64,000 bases of DNA from JAIBJN01 sp963775505 (GTDB taxonomy: Bacteria; Actinomycetota; Thermoleophilia; Gaiellales; Gaiellaceae). Within the stretch, counting starts at the first letter, position 1. Every line of letters begins with the position of its first letter. The DNA lies in assembly GCA_963775505.1 (NCBI GenBank), contig CAVZIL010000007.1, forward strand, positions 620,001 to 684,000, in the 5' to 3' direction. This document shows positions 38,770-47,182 of the stretch, in pieces. The position numbers and the translations under genes were made by a program. The notes beneath the pieces were generated by a model. It searched no databases. It saw nothing but the letters and a program-made list of their open reading frames with translations, and was not told the DNA's origin.

Positions 38770-39845
38770 CGCTGACCCTCACCACCGCCGGCGAGTCGCA
38801 CGGGCCGGCGCTCGTCGCGATCGTGACCGGGCTGCCCGCGGGGCTCCTGCTCGAGCGGGAGAGGATCGAGGAGGACCTGCGCCGGCGCCAGCAGGGGTAC
38901 GGGCGCTCGCCGCGGCAGCAGATCGAGACCGACCAGGTCGAGGTGCTCGCCGGCCTTCGGCACGGGCGGACGCTGGGGACGCCGCTCGCGCTCGTCGTCA
39001 GGAACCGTGACCACAAGAACTGGGAGTGGGGGATGAGCCCCTGGCCGCCGGAGGGCGAGCCCTCGGGCAAGGGCAAGGAGCCGGTGACCCTGCCGCGACC
39101 CGGCCACGCCGACCTCGCCGGGGTCATGAAGTACGGGCACGACGACGTCCGCAATGCCCTCGAGCGCGCCAGCGCGCGCCACACGGCGGCGATCGTCGCG
39201 GCGGGAGGGGCCGCCAAGGCGCTCCTGCGGGAGATCGAGATCGAGGTCAAAAGCAGCGTCGTCACCCCCGACCTCGAGGCGCGGATCGACGAAGCGCGGG
39301 CCGAGCGGGACACCGTCGGCGGCGTCGTCGAGGTGCGCGCGCGGGGCCTCCCGCCCGGGCTCGGCTCCTACGCGACGAAGGAGGAGCGGCTCGACGCCCG
39401 GCTCGCCTGGACGCTGATGGGTACCCAGGCGGTGAAGGGCGTCGAGATCGGGGAGGGCTTCGGGCTCGCCGGCCTGCGGGGGTCCGATGCGCACGACGAG
39501 ATCCTTCGTGACGAGCGTGGCTACCACCGAGAGACGAACCGTGCCGGGGGCATCGAGGCGGGCGCCTCGAACGGCGAGGAGATCGTCGTGCGCGCGGCCA
39601 TGAAGCCGCTGCCGACGTTGATGAAGCCGCTGCGCTCTGCCGACCTCGAGACCGGCGAGCCGGCGAACGCCCTCGTCGAGCGCTCCGACGTCGCGGCGGT
39701 CGAGGCGCTCGCGGTCGTGGCCGAGGCCTGCGTCGCCTTCGAGCTCGCGCGCGCCGCGAGGGAGAAGTTCGGGGGCGACGCGCTCGCGGACTTCGTCGGA
39801 GCCTGGCGCGGGTACGTGGAGCGCATCCCGTGGTCTCCCAGGTAG
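38766..39845 (+). CDS. aroC: Chorismate synthase
   Basis: The 359-residue protein has TTAGESHGPALVAIV (about 5-19), the FMN/substrate motifs RRQQGYGRSPRQQIE, RPGHADLAGVMKYG and ERASARHTA, and a final MKPLPTLMKPL. It converts EPSP to chorismate, needing reduced FMN. ATG 38766 overlaps the aroE stop. The 3' end overlaps aroK by 16 nt. Confidence 0.96.
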   Translation: MTLTLTTAGESHGPALVAIVTGLPAGLLLERERIEEDLRRRQQGYGRSPRQQIETDQVEVLAGLRHGRTLGTPLALVVRNRDHKNWEWGMSPWPPEGEPSGKGKEPVTLPRPGHADLAGVMKYGHDDVRNALERASARHTAAIVAAGGAAKALLREIEIEVKSSVVTPDLEARIDEARAERDTVGGVVEVRARGLPPGLGSYATKEERLDARLAWTLMGTQAVKGVEIGEGFGLAGLRGSDAHDEILRDERGYHRETNRAGGIEAGASNGEEIVVRAAMKPLPTLMKPLRSADLETGEPANALVERSDVAAVEALAVVAEACVAFELARAAREKFGGDALADFVGAWRGYVERIPWSPR

Positions 39846-40285
39846 GGGCCCTCGGGAAGCACCTCGCGCTCATCGGCTTCATGGGCGCAGGGAAGACCAC
39901 CATCGGCCACGAGGTCGCTCGGGCAACGCATCGTCCGTTCGTCGACACCGACGAAGAGATCGAGAAGCGCCACGGCCCGATTCCGCAGATCTTCGAGGAG
40001 CGCGGCGAGACGGAATTCCGTCGGCTCGAAGAGCAGGTGGTCGCGGAGGCGCTCGCCGGCTCTCCGGCGGTGCTCGCCCTAGGAGGAGGGGCTGTCGTTT
40101 CGGAGGCCACTCGCAACCGGCTCGAGCGGCACGCGTTCCTGGTCTGGTCCCGCGTCGACTTGGACACCGCCTGGAAGCGCGTCCAGGATTCCGGTCGTCC
40201 GCTTGCCCGGGATCGCAGTCGAGTTCGAGCGCCTCTACGAAGAGCGGCTCGAGATCTACGACGTGCTGGCTCAAGGGTCGGGTGA
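39830..40285 (+). CDS. aroK: Shikimate kinase part of a fused aroKB (frame ends early)
   Basis: The first ~124 residues are shikimate kinase: P-loop GFMGAGKTTIGHEVA (about 16-30), VDTDEEIEKRHG, ERGETEFRRLE, LALGGGAVVSEATR and the lid GRPLARD at 40195-40211. After that the frame becomes Arg-rich nonsense. The true continuation, VEFERLYEERLEIYDVLA, is one frame over and runs straight into aroB. So a one-base frameshift near 40211 interrupts a bifunctional kinase-synthase. GTG 39830. Confidence 0.8.
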   Translation: MVSQVGALGKHLALIGFMGAGKTTIGHEVARATHRPFVDTDEEIEKRHGPIPQIFEERGETEFRRLEEQVVAEALAGSPAVLALGGGAVVSEATRNRLERHAFLVWSRVDLDTAWKRVQDSGRPLARDRSRVRAPLRRAARDLRRAGSRVG

Positions 40286-41210
40286 CGAAGCCACGGCGGT
40301 CCTCCTGGAGGCCCTTCACATCGTCTTTTCGAGCAAGCTTCCCTACGACGCAGCAATCGTCGTTGACGAGCGAGTCGCAGGCCTCCACGAACTCCAGCTT
40401 CTTCGCCCACCGCTTTCCACGCACCCTGTGCCCAGTGGTGAAGCTGCGAAGACGCTGGCGGTCGTTCGGCGTCTCTGGGAAGACCTCCGGATCGGACGCG
40501 ATGGCTGGATCGTCGCCTTCGGCGGTGGCTCCACGACCGACGTGGCGGGCTTCGTCGCCGCGACCTACCTCCGCGGCGTCCGCTGGGTTGCGGTGCCGAC
40601 CACGCTCGTCGGCATGGTCGACGCCGCCATCGGTGGCAAGACGGGAATCAACACTGCCGAGGGAAAGAACCTCGCCGGGGCATTTCACTTTCCCTGGCAG
40701 GTCTTCCTCGACCCGACCCTCCTCGCGACGCTCCCGGAGCGCGAGCGGCGGGCCGGCATGGCCGAGGTGGTCAAGACCGGGCTCCTCGCAGGCCGTCCTG
40801 TCTGGGAGCTCCCCGAGGAGGAGATGATCCGCGCCTGCGGCGCCTACAAGGCGGGTGTCGTCCTCTCCGACCCGTACGAGACCGAGGGGCGCCGCGCCTG
40901 GCTCAACCTCGGCCACACCTTCGCGCACGCGCTCGAGGCCGGGTCGGGCTACCGCGTCCCGCACGGCGAGGCCGTGGCGCTCGGGCTCCTCGCCGCCCTG
41001 CGGCTGTCCGGGCAGCCGACCGACGCCGTCGAGGAGATCTTGAACCCGGAGCCGGTCGAGGCCGACCTCGACGCCGCCTGGGCTGCGCTGAAGCGCGACA
41101 AGAAGGGCGAGGGCGTCTTCGTCCTCCTCGAGGCCCCGGGGCGGCCGGTCGTCACGACGGTGGCGGACGCCGAGGCTCGCGCGGCTCTGGCCTCGCTCGT
41201 CCGGCAGTAG
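40203..41210 (+). CDS. aroB: 3-dehydroquinate synthase part of fused aroKB
   Basis: This frame begins with the C-terminal end of shikimate kinase (FERLYEERLEIYDVLA) and continues into a full DHQ synthase: GGGSTTDVAGFVAATYLRG (NAD/metal region), the catalytic GGKTGINTAEGKN, MAEVVKTGLL and NLGHTFAHALE with His ligands. It makes 3-dehydroquinate from DAHP. TTG 40203 is only the formal start; the gene is probably translated as a fusion from 39830 with a +1 shift near 40211, or the sequence carries an error. The stop is at 41208-41210, just before aroQ. Confidence 0.85.
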   Translation: MPGIAVEFERLYEERLEIYDVLAQGSGDEATAVLLEALHIVFSSKLPYDAAIVVDERVAGLHELQLLRPPLSTHPVPSGEAAKTLAVVRRLWEDLRIGRDGWIVAFGGGSTTDVAGFVAATYLRGVRWVAVPTTLVGMVDAAIGGKTGINTAEGKNLAGAFHFPWQVFLDPTLLATLPERERRAGMAEVVKTGLLAGRPVWELPEEEMIRACGAYKAGVVLSDPYETEGRRAWLNLGHTFAHALEAGSGYRVPHGEAVALGLLAALRLSGQPTDAVEEILNPEPVEADLDAAWAALKRDKKGEGVFVLLEAPGRPVVTTVADAEARAALASLVRQ

Positions 41211-41213
41211 ACT
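41208..41213 (+). promoter_or_regulatory. -10 box (TAGACT) of aroQ
   Basis: TAGACT begins at the aroB stop codon and ends 6 nt before GTG 41220. No Shine-Dalgarno is visible, so aroQ may be leaderless. Confidence 0.5.
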
Positions 41214-41219
41214 CGCCGC

Positions 41220-41648
41220 GTGCAGGTGGCGGTCCTCAACGGCGTCAACCTCGACGTCCTCGGCGACCGCGACCCCGAGCTGTACGGCGGGCTCGGCCTC
41301 GGCGAGCTCGAGACGCGCATCTACGCATGGGCCCGAGAGCTCGGCTGCACCGCGCGCTGCTTCCAGACGAACTACGAGGGACAGTTCGTCGAGTGGTGCC
41401 ACGACGCGAGCAAGTGGGCGTCAGGCCTGATCGTGAATCCCGGGGCCTGGTCGCACTACAGCTACGCGATCCGCGACGCACTCGAGCTCTGCTCGGCGCC
41501 TGTCGTCGAGGTGCACCTTTCGGACATCGAGAAGCGCGAGGAGTGGCGCCGGCACTCGGTCATCTCCGATGTCGTCACCCACCGGATCGTCGGCAAGGGG
41601 CCCGACGGGTACCGCGAGGCCCTGGGCTACCTGAAGGAGCAGGCCTGA
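41220..41648 (+). CDS. aroQ: 3-dehydroquinate dehydratase, type II
   Basis: The 142-residue protein matches the flavodoxin-like dodecameric type II enzymes: NGVNLDVLGDRDPELYGG with the catalytic Tyr in the lid, FQTNYEGQFVEW, NPGAWSHYSYAIRDAL and VEVHLSDIEKREEWRR with the catalytic His. It dehydrates 3-dehydroquinate to 3-dehydroshikimate. The C-terminal codons carry the Shine-Dalgarno of pepP. Confidence 0.94.
   Translation: MQVAVLNGVNLDVLGDRDPELYGGLGLGELETRIYAWARELGCTARCFQTNYEGQFVEWCHDASKWASGLIVNPGAWSHYSYAIRDALELCSAPVVEVHLSDIEKREEWRRHSVISDVVTHRIVGKGPDGYREALGYLKEQA
41634..41647 (+). promoter_or_regulatory. Ribosome binding site deciding a CTG start for pepP
   Basis: AAGGAG at 41634-41639 lies 5 nt before CTG 41645, which overlaps the aroQ TGA (CTGA). 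No ATG, GTG or TTG is available near the expected N-terminus of pepP. Confidence 0.55.
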
Positions 41649-42700
41649 CCGAGCGCGTCGAGCGGCTGCGAGCCGAGCTGGACGATCTCGCAGCGGCGAG
41701 CTTCCTCGTCACGAGGCCGGTCAACGTCCGCTACCTGACGGGCTTCGAGAGCTCGAACGCGGCGCTCGTCGTCGGACGCGACCGCCTCGTTCTCGCCACG
41801 GACGGGCGCTACCTCGAGGCCGCCGGCGCGATCGAAGGCGTCGAGGTCGTCCATGCGGAGCGCAATCTGTTCGGGTACCTGGGTGGACGCCTCGGCGAGC
41901 TCGCCGAGGCGCCGGTCGCCTTCGAAGCCGACCACGTCACGGTCGCCGGCTACGACTCCCTTTCACCCGAAGGGGCCGGGCTCGTGCCCACGACCGGCGT
42001 GCTCGCGGGACTGCGGGCGGTCAAGGACGAGAGCGAGCTCGCCGCCATCCGGCGGGCGGCCAGGATCACCGATGCCGCGTACGAGCGGCTCGCGCGGGAG
42101 GCGCTCGTCGGCCGCGCGGAGGCCGAGGTCGCCTGGTGGCTGGAGCAGGCCTTGCGCGAGGAGGGCGCGGAGGCGCTCGCCTTCCCCGTGATCGTGGCCT
42201 CCGGGGCGAACGCGGCGCTGCCGCACCACCACCCCGGCGGCCGGAGGATCGGCGTGGGGGAGACGGTGATCATCGACGCGGGCGCGCAGGTGGGCGGGTA
42301 CTGCTCGGATTGCACCCGGACCTTCGCCACGGGGCCGCTCTCCGAGAGCCTCCGGCGGGCGTATGCCCTGTGCCACTCCGCCCAGGAGAGCGCCCTGGTC
42401 GCCGTCCGAGTCGGCACGAAGGCCTCAGACGTCGACGCGATCGCGCGCGCCCGCATCGAGGAGTCGGGCGTGCCCGTCCTCCACGGCGTCGGGCACGGGG
42501 TCGGGCTCGACGTGCACGAGCAACCGGTCCTCAACCCGGAGTCCGCGGACTCGCTCGTCGCCCGGAACGTCGTCACCGTGGAGCCGGGCGTCTACCTCGT
42601 GGGCGAGGGCGGCGTGCGGATCGAAGACCTCGTCGTCGTCGGCGAGCGCGGCCCCGAGGTGCTCTCGAGCTTCACGAAGGATCTGCTCACGCTTCACTAG
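41645..42700 (+). CDS. pepP: Xaa-Pro aminopeptidase, M24 family
   Basis: About 351 residues. The N-terminal creatinase-like domain carries FLVTRPVNVRYLTGFESSNA. The C-terminal pita-bread domain carries the metal ligands: IIDAGAQVGGYCSDCTRTFA (Asp, Asp), HGVGHGVGLDVHEQP (His), VTVEPGVYLVGEGGVRIEDL (Glu, Glu). It removes N-terminal residues preceding proline in the cytosol. Placement between aroQ and efp is common in Gram-positives. The first usable start appears to be CTG 41645; an upstream in-frame reading runs through aroQ and is rejected. Confidence 0.9.
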   Translation: MTERVERLRAELDDLAAASFLVTRPVNVRYLTGFESSNAALVVGRDRLVLATDGRYLEAAGAIEGVEVVHAERNLFGYLGGRLGELAEAPVAFEADHVTVAGYDSLSPEGAGLVPTTGVLAGLRAVKDESELAAIRRAARITDAAYERLAREALVGRAEAEVAWWLEQALREEGAEALAFPVIVASGANAALPHHHPGGRRIGVGETVIIDAGAQVGGYCSDCTRTFATGPLSESLRRAYALCHSAQESALVAVRVGTKASDVDAIARARIEESGVPVLHGVGHGVGLDVHEQPVLNPESADSLVARNVVTVEPGVYLVGEGGVRIEDLVVVGERGPEVLSSFTKDLLTLH

Positions 42701-42703
42701 AAT
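42698..42703 (+). promoter_or_regulatory. Leaderless -10 box (TAGAAT) of efp
   Basis: TAGAAT overlaps the pepP stop and ends 6 nt before GTG 42710, placing the expected transcription start at the first base of the codon. Confidence 0.6.
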
Positions 42704-42709
42704 CCTGCC

Positions 42710-43276
42710 GTGGCCGAGACGGTGTCCACGAACCAGTTCAAGAACGGCATGCACGTCGAGCTCGACGGGCAAGTCTGGCGCATCGTCGAGTTCCAGCACG
42801 TGAAGCCGGGCAAGGGCGGCGCGTTCGTGCGCACGAAGCTCAAGAGCATCGGCACCGGCGCGGTCGTCGACAAGACCTTCCGCGCCGGCGAGAAGATGCC
42901 GCGCATCCGCACCGAGACGAAGAGCGTCCAGTACCTCTACGACTCGGGCGACGACGTCGTCTTCATGGACGAGGAGACCTACGAGCAGCTGACGCTCCCG
43001 CGCGGAGAGGTCGAAGACGAGCTCGACTTCCTGCAGCCGTCGGCGACCGTCCAGCTCCTCACAGTCGACGGCCGCCCCGCGGGAGTGCAGCTGCCGGCGT
43101 CGGTCGAGCTGGCGGTGAGTAACACGGAGCCCGGCGTCCGCGGCGACACCGTCTCCAACGTGACGAAGCCTGCGACGCTCGAGACCGGCGCCGTCGTGCA
43201 GGTTCCGCTCTTCGTCAACGTCGGCGATCGCATCAAGGTCGACACGCGCGAGCGCCGCTACATCTCCCGGGCGTAG
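42710..43276 (+). CDS. efp: Translation elongation factor P
   Basis: The 188-residue three-barrel protein has the modification loop PGKGGAFVRTK (Lys 35), then LKSIGTGAVVDKTFRAGEK, and the C-terminal GDRIKVDTRERRYISR. It rescues ribosomes stalled on polyproline. No EpmA/EpmB genes are nearby; in many actinobacteria the lysine is unmodified. It lies between pepP and the carboxylase genes. Confidence 0.96.
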   Translation: MAETVSTNQFKNGMHVELDGQVWRIVEFQHVKPGKGGAFVRTKLKSIGTGAVVDKTFRAGEKMPRIRTETKSVQYLYDSGDDVVFMDEETYEQLTLPRGEVEDELDFLQPSATVQLLTVDGRPAGVQLPASVELAVSNTEPGVRGDTVSNVTKPATLETGAVVQVPLFVNVGDRIKVDTRERRYISRA

Positions 43277-43279
43277 GCT
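43274..43279 (+). promoter_or_regulatory. -10 box (TAGGCT) of the CT-BCCP gene
   Basis: TAGGCT overlaps the efp stop codon and ends 7 nt before ATG 43287. Confidence 0.5.
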
Positions 43280-43286
43280 CCCGCCT

Positions 43287-45104
43287 ATGCCGCAGCTCGT
43301 CGACACGACGATCCGGCTCCTCTCCCAGGAGCCGCTGGCGGACCGCGTCTCTGCCGCGGGCCTGTACGAGCTCGCCGCCGAGCTGGACGGTGCCGGGTTC
43401 GCGTGCCTCGAGGTTTCCGGCGGCGGCTGCTTCGACAGCGCAGTGCGCCGCGGCGTCGAGAGCCCCTGGGAACGCATCCGCTCGATCCGCGCGCGCTGCT
43501 CGACGCCGCTCGGCATGGCCCTGCGCGGCCGCTTTCTCGTCGGCGCCAGGCCCGTCTCGGAGGACATCGTCCGTCGCTTCGTCGCGAGCGCGGCGGCGAG
43601 CGGGATCGACGTCTTCCGCCTGCACGACCCGCTCAACGACCTCACGAACCTGCAGGAAGCGGCGGATGCGATCCGGGCCGCCGGCAAGGAGCTCTCCGTC
43701 GGGCTCGTCCACAGTCCCGGCCCGACCGGCGAGACCGAGGTGCTCCTGGAGCGGGCGCAGCGCCTGCCCGAGCTCGGCGCCGCTCGGGTGCTGATCCACG
43801 ATCCGGCCAGCTCGCTCGACCTGGCGAAGGCGCGGGAACTCGTGGAGCGTGTGGGGGAGGCCAGCGGGCTCCCCGTCGGCCTCCACTGCCAGGGCGCCGG
43901 CGGAGTCGGACTGGCGGCGGCCATCGAGGCCGCGCGCGCGGGTGCCGAGCGAATCGCGGTCGCCCTGTACCCGATCGCGCTCTCGCTCCACCGCGTCTCG
44001 GCCGAGGCTCTCACGCAGTCGCTGGCCGGAGTCGGGCTCGACACGGGCGTCGCGCTCGACCGGCTCTGGCGCGGATCGGAGCTCGTGGACGAGGCGCTCG
44101 GTGACGAGCCCGTGCCGCCTCTCTCACCGCGAGTCGCCGTGCGAGCGGCCGAGTACACGCTGCCCGCCGGGCTCGTTGCCGAGCTCGAGGCGCGCCTGCG
44201 TGAGCACGACTCCGCCGACCGCCTCGACGAGGTGCTGGAGGAGCTGACGAGGATCCGGCGCGAATGCGGCTGGCCGCCGCTGGCGTCGCCGATCGGGCAG
44301 GTGCTCGGCTCGCAGGCGCTTCTTCACGTCCTCGCGGCCCAGCGCTGGCGCTTCGTGGTCGACGAGCTTCGTGATCTGGTCGAGGGCCGCTACGGCACGC
44401 CGCCCGCGGAGGTCGACGCGACGGTCGCGCGCACCGTCCAGCTGCTCGGGGACGGTCTCGAGCCCGCCGAGGAGCCGCCGGAGGCTCTCGAGGAGTTCCG
44501 CGAGGACGCGAGGGGCCTGGCGGCGAGCGAGGAGGAGCTGCTCCTCCTCGCCCTCTACGGCGAGGACGCCGAGCCGCTCCTCCGCTCCGTGCGCGGGCGC
44601 GGGCGGCGGGACGAGTCCGAGACCGCCGGCCTGGCACCGGGCGAGGCGGAGCGGCTCCGCGAGATCATCAGGGTCGTTCAGGAGTCCGGCATCGGCGAGG
44701 TGACGATCGAGGAGGGCGAGATGCGCGTCACCGTGCGGCGCACGGACGAGCGCGCCGACGCCTCCGTCGTGGCCGCGCCGGTGCCCACCGCTCCGGTGCA
44801 CGAGGAGCCCGACGGCGCGACCGAGCCGCTCGGCGACGACCTCATCAGGGTCGAGTCGCCGATGGTCGGGACGTTCTACCGTGCGCCTCAGCCCGGCGCT
44901 GCGCCCTTCGTCCAGGAGGGCGACACGGTGGAGACGGGGCAGACGCTCTGCATCCTCGAGGCGATGAAGCTCATGAACGAGGTCAAGGCCGAGTCCGAGG
45001 GCGTCGTCAGGCGCGTCTGCGTGGAGAACGCGGCCCCGGTGCAGTACGGCGACCTGCTGTTCGAGCTCGAGCCGCTCAACGGCCGGCCGCTCGACGCGCT
45101 CTAG
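43287..45104 (+). CDS. accB: Degenerate carboxyltransferase domain fused to biotin carboxyl carrier protein
   Basis: The 605-residue protein has two parts. Residues 1-430 resemble the pyruvate carboxylase/oxaloacetate decarboxylase carboxyltransferase barrel and its PYC-OADA tail (EVSGGGCFDSAVRRG; FRLHDPLNDLTNLQEA; PPLASPIGQVLGSQALLHVL). Key active-site residues are lost: the RDAHQ loop is RLLSQ, the carboxylated Lys in KDMAG is His (IHDPASS), and the HxH metal pair is HCQ. Residues about 455-605 are an AccB-type BCCP with RVVQESGIGEVTIEEGEMRV and the biotin site LEAMKLMNEV (Lys 561). The biotin domain should be carboxylated by AccC next door. The CT half is probably structural or inactive. 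Confidence 0.82.
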   Translation: MPQLVDTTIRLLSQEPLADRVSAAGLYELAAELDGAGFACLEVSGGGCFDSAVRRGVESPWERIRSIRARCSTPLGMALRGRFLVGARPVSEDIVRRFVASAAASGIDVFRLHDPLNDLTNLQEAADAIRAAGKELSVGLVHSPGPTGETEVLLERAQRLPELGAARVLIHDPASSLDLAKARELVERVGEASGLPVGLHCQGAGGVGLAAAIEAARAGAERIAVALYPIALSLHRVSAEALTQSLAGVGLDTGVALDRLWRGSELVDEALGDEPVPPLSPRVAVRAAEYTLPAGLVAELEARLREHDSADRLDEVLEELTRIRRECGWPPLASPIGQVLGSQALLHVLAAQRWRFVVDELRDLVEGRYGTPPAEVDATVARTVQLLGDGLEPAEEPPEALEEFREDARGLAASEEELLLLALYGEDAEPLLRSVRGRGRRDESETAGLAPGEAERLREIIRVVQESGIGEVTIEEGEMRVTVRRTDERADASVVAAPVPTAPVHEEPDGATEPLGDDLIRVESPMVGTFYRAPQPGAAPFVQEGDTVETGQTLCILEAMKLMNEVKAESEGVVRRVCVENAAPVQYGDLLFELEPLNGRPLDAL

Positions 45105-45130
45105 TGCCTCCCCGACGGCCCCTATCTTCT

Positions 45131-45211
45131 TGGGGCACCCCTCTCCCACCACCCGCTTTCCAGCGTAACGCCGAAATCCGCGCGCGTGGCGCGCGGGAGG
45201 TGCCGAGAGCC
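45131..45211 (+). repeat. Dispersed repeat, copy C
   Basis: TGGGGCACCCC, CCCACCACCCGCTTTCCAG, CGTAACG, then a perfect CCGCGCGC-GTG-GCGCGCGG hairpin and a GTGCCGAGAGCC end. Closest to copy B. It lies between the BCCP gene and accC. Confidence 0.75.
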
Positions 45212-45243
45212 GCTCGGACCGTCACGACTTCCGCCCGGAGCCG

Positions 45244-46608
45244 GTGTTCCGCCGCGTCCTGATCGCGAACCGCGGCGAGGTCGCCGTGCGCCTCGTCCGG
45301 GCGTGTCACGAGCTGGGGATCGAGGCGGTCGCCGTCTACTCGACGGCCGACCGGGACTCGCTCCATGTCCGGCTCGCCGACGGCGCCGTCCAGATCGGGC
45401 CGCCGCCCGCCGCCGAGAGCTACCTCAACATCCCGTCCCTCGTTGCCGCGGCGACCACGACCGGCTGCGAGGCCGTCCACCCGGGCTGGGGCTTCCTCGC
45501 CGAGCGGGCGGAGTTCGCGTCGGCGTGCGAGGACAACGACCTCGTCTTCGTCGGGCCCAGGCCGGAGTCGATCGACGTCATGGGGGACAAGGTCCGGGCG
45601 AAGCAAGCGGCCGCGGAGGCCGGGCTTCCGGTCGTTCCGGGATCGAACGGGGCCGCCACCCTCGAGCAGGCCCGAGCCCTCGCGGGCGAGGTCGGCTTTC
45701 CGCTCCTCCTGAAGGCGTCCGCGGGCGGCGGGGGCAGGGGCATGCGGCTGGTGGCCGACCCTGACGACCTCGAGCCGGCCTTCCTGACCGCGACGGCCGA
45801 GGCCGAAGCGGCGTTCGCCGACGGGGCTCTCTACGTCGAGCGTGCGATCGTGGGCGCTCGCCATGTCGAGATCCAGGTGCTCGGAGACGGCGAGGGCGGC
45901 AGGCTCACGCTCGGCGAGCGTGACTGCTCGATCCAGCGCCGGCATCAGAAGCTCGTGGAGGAGGGGCCGTCACCCGCGGTCTCGCCCGAGCTTCGCGCCA
46001 AGATGGAAGAGGCTGCGGGCCGGGCGACCGAGGCGCTGCGCTACCGCGGCGCGGGCACGATGGAGTTCCTGCTGGACGCGGACGGGAGCTTCTACTTCAT
46101 CGAGATGAACACCCGGCTCCAGGTCGAGCATCCGGTCACCGAGCTCATCACCGGGATCGACCTGGCGCAGGCCCAGCTTCGCATCGCAGCGGGCGAGGGT
46201 CTCTCGCAGACCGGCCGGGCCGAGCTGCGCGGCCATGCGATCGAGCTGCGGATCAACGCCGAGGACCCGGCGCGCGAGTTCCTGCCCGCCCCGGGAACCG
46301 TGACCCGCTTCCGGCCGCCGCTGGGCCCGGGCGTCCGCATCGACACGCACGTGGTCGACGGCTACACGATCCCGCCGTTCTACGACTCCCTCGTCGCCAA
46401 GGTGCTCGTCTGGGCGGAGGACCGCCCCGCCGCGGTCCGCCGCGCGCGCCGGGCGCTGACAGAATTCGAGCTCGAAGGAGTGCCGACGACCCGAGAGCTG
46501 GCGATCGACATCCTGCAGAGCGAGGCCTTCACCAGCGGCCGGTACACGACCGCCTTCATCGCCGAGGCCGGGCCATCGCTTCCGTCGCTCGCCCCGGAGG
46601 CGGCGTGA
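45244..46608 (+). CDS. accC: Biotin carboxylase
   Basis: The 454-residue ATP-grasp enzyme has LIANRGEVAVRLVRACHELG, ATP-grasp KASAGGGGRGMRLV, ERDCSIQRRHQKLVEE, and MEFLLDADGSFYFIEMNTRL followed by QVEHPVTE. It carboxylates biotin on the BCCP domain using bicarbonate and ATP. GTG 45244 gives the expected MFRRVLIANRGE start. It lies downstream of the BCCP fusion across repeat copy C. No accD or accA is in the window. Confidence 0.95.
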   Translation: MFRRVLIANRGEVAVRLVRACHELGIEAVAVYSTADRDSLHVRLADGAVQIGPPPAAESYLNIPSLVAAATTTGCEAVHPGWGFLAERAEFASACEDNDLVFVGPRPESIDVMGDKVRAKQAAAEAGLPVVPGSNGAATLEQARALAGEVGFPLLLKASAGGGGRGMRLVADPDDLEPAFLTATAEAEAAFADGALYVERAIVGARHVEIQVLGDGEGGRLTLGERDCSIQRRHQKLVEEGPSPAVSPELRAKMEEAAGRATEALRYRGAGTMEFLLDADGSFYFIEMNTRLQVEHPVTELITGIDLAQAQLRIAAGEGLSQTGRAELRGHAIELRINAEDPAREFLPAPGTVTRFRPPLGPGVRIDTHVVDGYTIPPFYDSLVAKVLVWAEDRPAAVRRARRALTEFELEGVPTTRELAIDILQSEAFTSGRYTTAFIAEAGPSLPSLAPEAA

Positions 46609-46985
46609 CGAGCCGCCGCGCGGCACGGCGGACGGCGCTCGAGCTCCTCTACCAGTGGGACCTCACCGGACAGCCGCTCGCGAGCCTCCACGACGGCGAC
46701 GTCGACCCGTTCGCCCTGGAGCTGGCCGAAGGCGTCGCCGCTCGGGCGGAGCAGCTCGACGCCCGCATCAACGCCGCCTCGGACGAGTGGCCGGCCGACC
46801 GCCTCGGTGTCGTCGAACGGAACGTCGTCCGCATGGGCCTCTACGAGCTCGAGCGCGGGGACGTGCCCGTCGAGGTCGCTATCGACCAGGCGGTCTCGCT
46901 CGCCAAGCGCTACGCGAGCGAGGACGCCGGCCGGCTCGTGAACGGAATTCTGGGCCGGCTGGCCAGAGAGGCGCAGCAGACGTGA
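46605..46985 (+). CDS. nusB: Transcription antitermination factor NusB
   Basis: The 126-residue all-helical protein matches NusB: RRAARRTALELLYQWDLTG, WPADRLGVVERNVVRMGLYEL, VAIDQAVSLAKRYASEDAGR and FVNGIL-like VNGILGRLA. It binds boxA of rRNA leaders with NusE. GTG 46605 overlaps the accC stop. Confidence 0.93.
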   Translation: MTSRRAARRTALELLYQWDLTGQPLASLHDGDVDPFALELAEGVAARAEQLDARINAASDEWPADRLGVVERNVVRMGLYELERGDVPVEVAIDQAVSLAKRYASEDAGRLVNGILGRLAREAQQT

Positions 46986-47182
46986 GCGGGCCGGCCGGCG
47001 AGCCCGACGCCGTCGCGCGCCTCCAGGAGCTCCTCGACAAGGTCGAGTCCGCCCGCGCGCAGCTCGAGACGGCCGAAGACCCGGAACGGGCCGTGGAGAT
47101 CCTCCAGGAGCTCGCCGAGCTGGCCAAGGAGGTGCAGGCAGAGGTGGAGCGCGCGCGCAGGGAGGCCGATGCATCGACCTGA
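46982..47182 (+). CDS. XseB-like small helical protein
   Basis: The 66-residue acidic, helical protein (ARLQELLDKVESARAQLE; AVEILQELAELAKEVQAEVE) sits between nusB and the prenyl synthase, where xseB (exonuclease VII small subunit) often lies before ispA. The XseB core is only partly matched and no xseA is visible, so the name is tentative. It overlaps the nusB stop by 4 nt and the next gene's start by 14 nt. Confidence 0.5.
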   Translation: MSGPAGEPDAVARLQELLDKVESARAQLETAEDPERAVEILQELAELAKEVQAEVERARREADAST

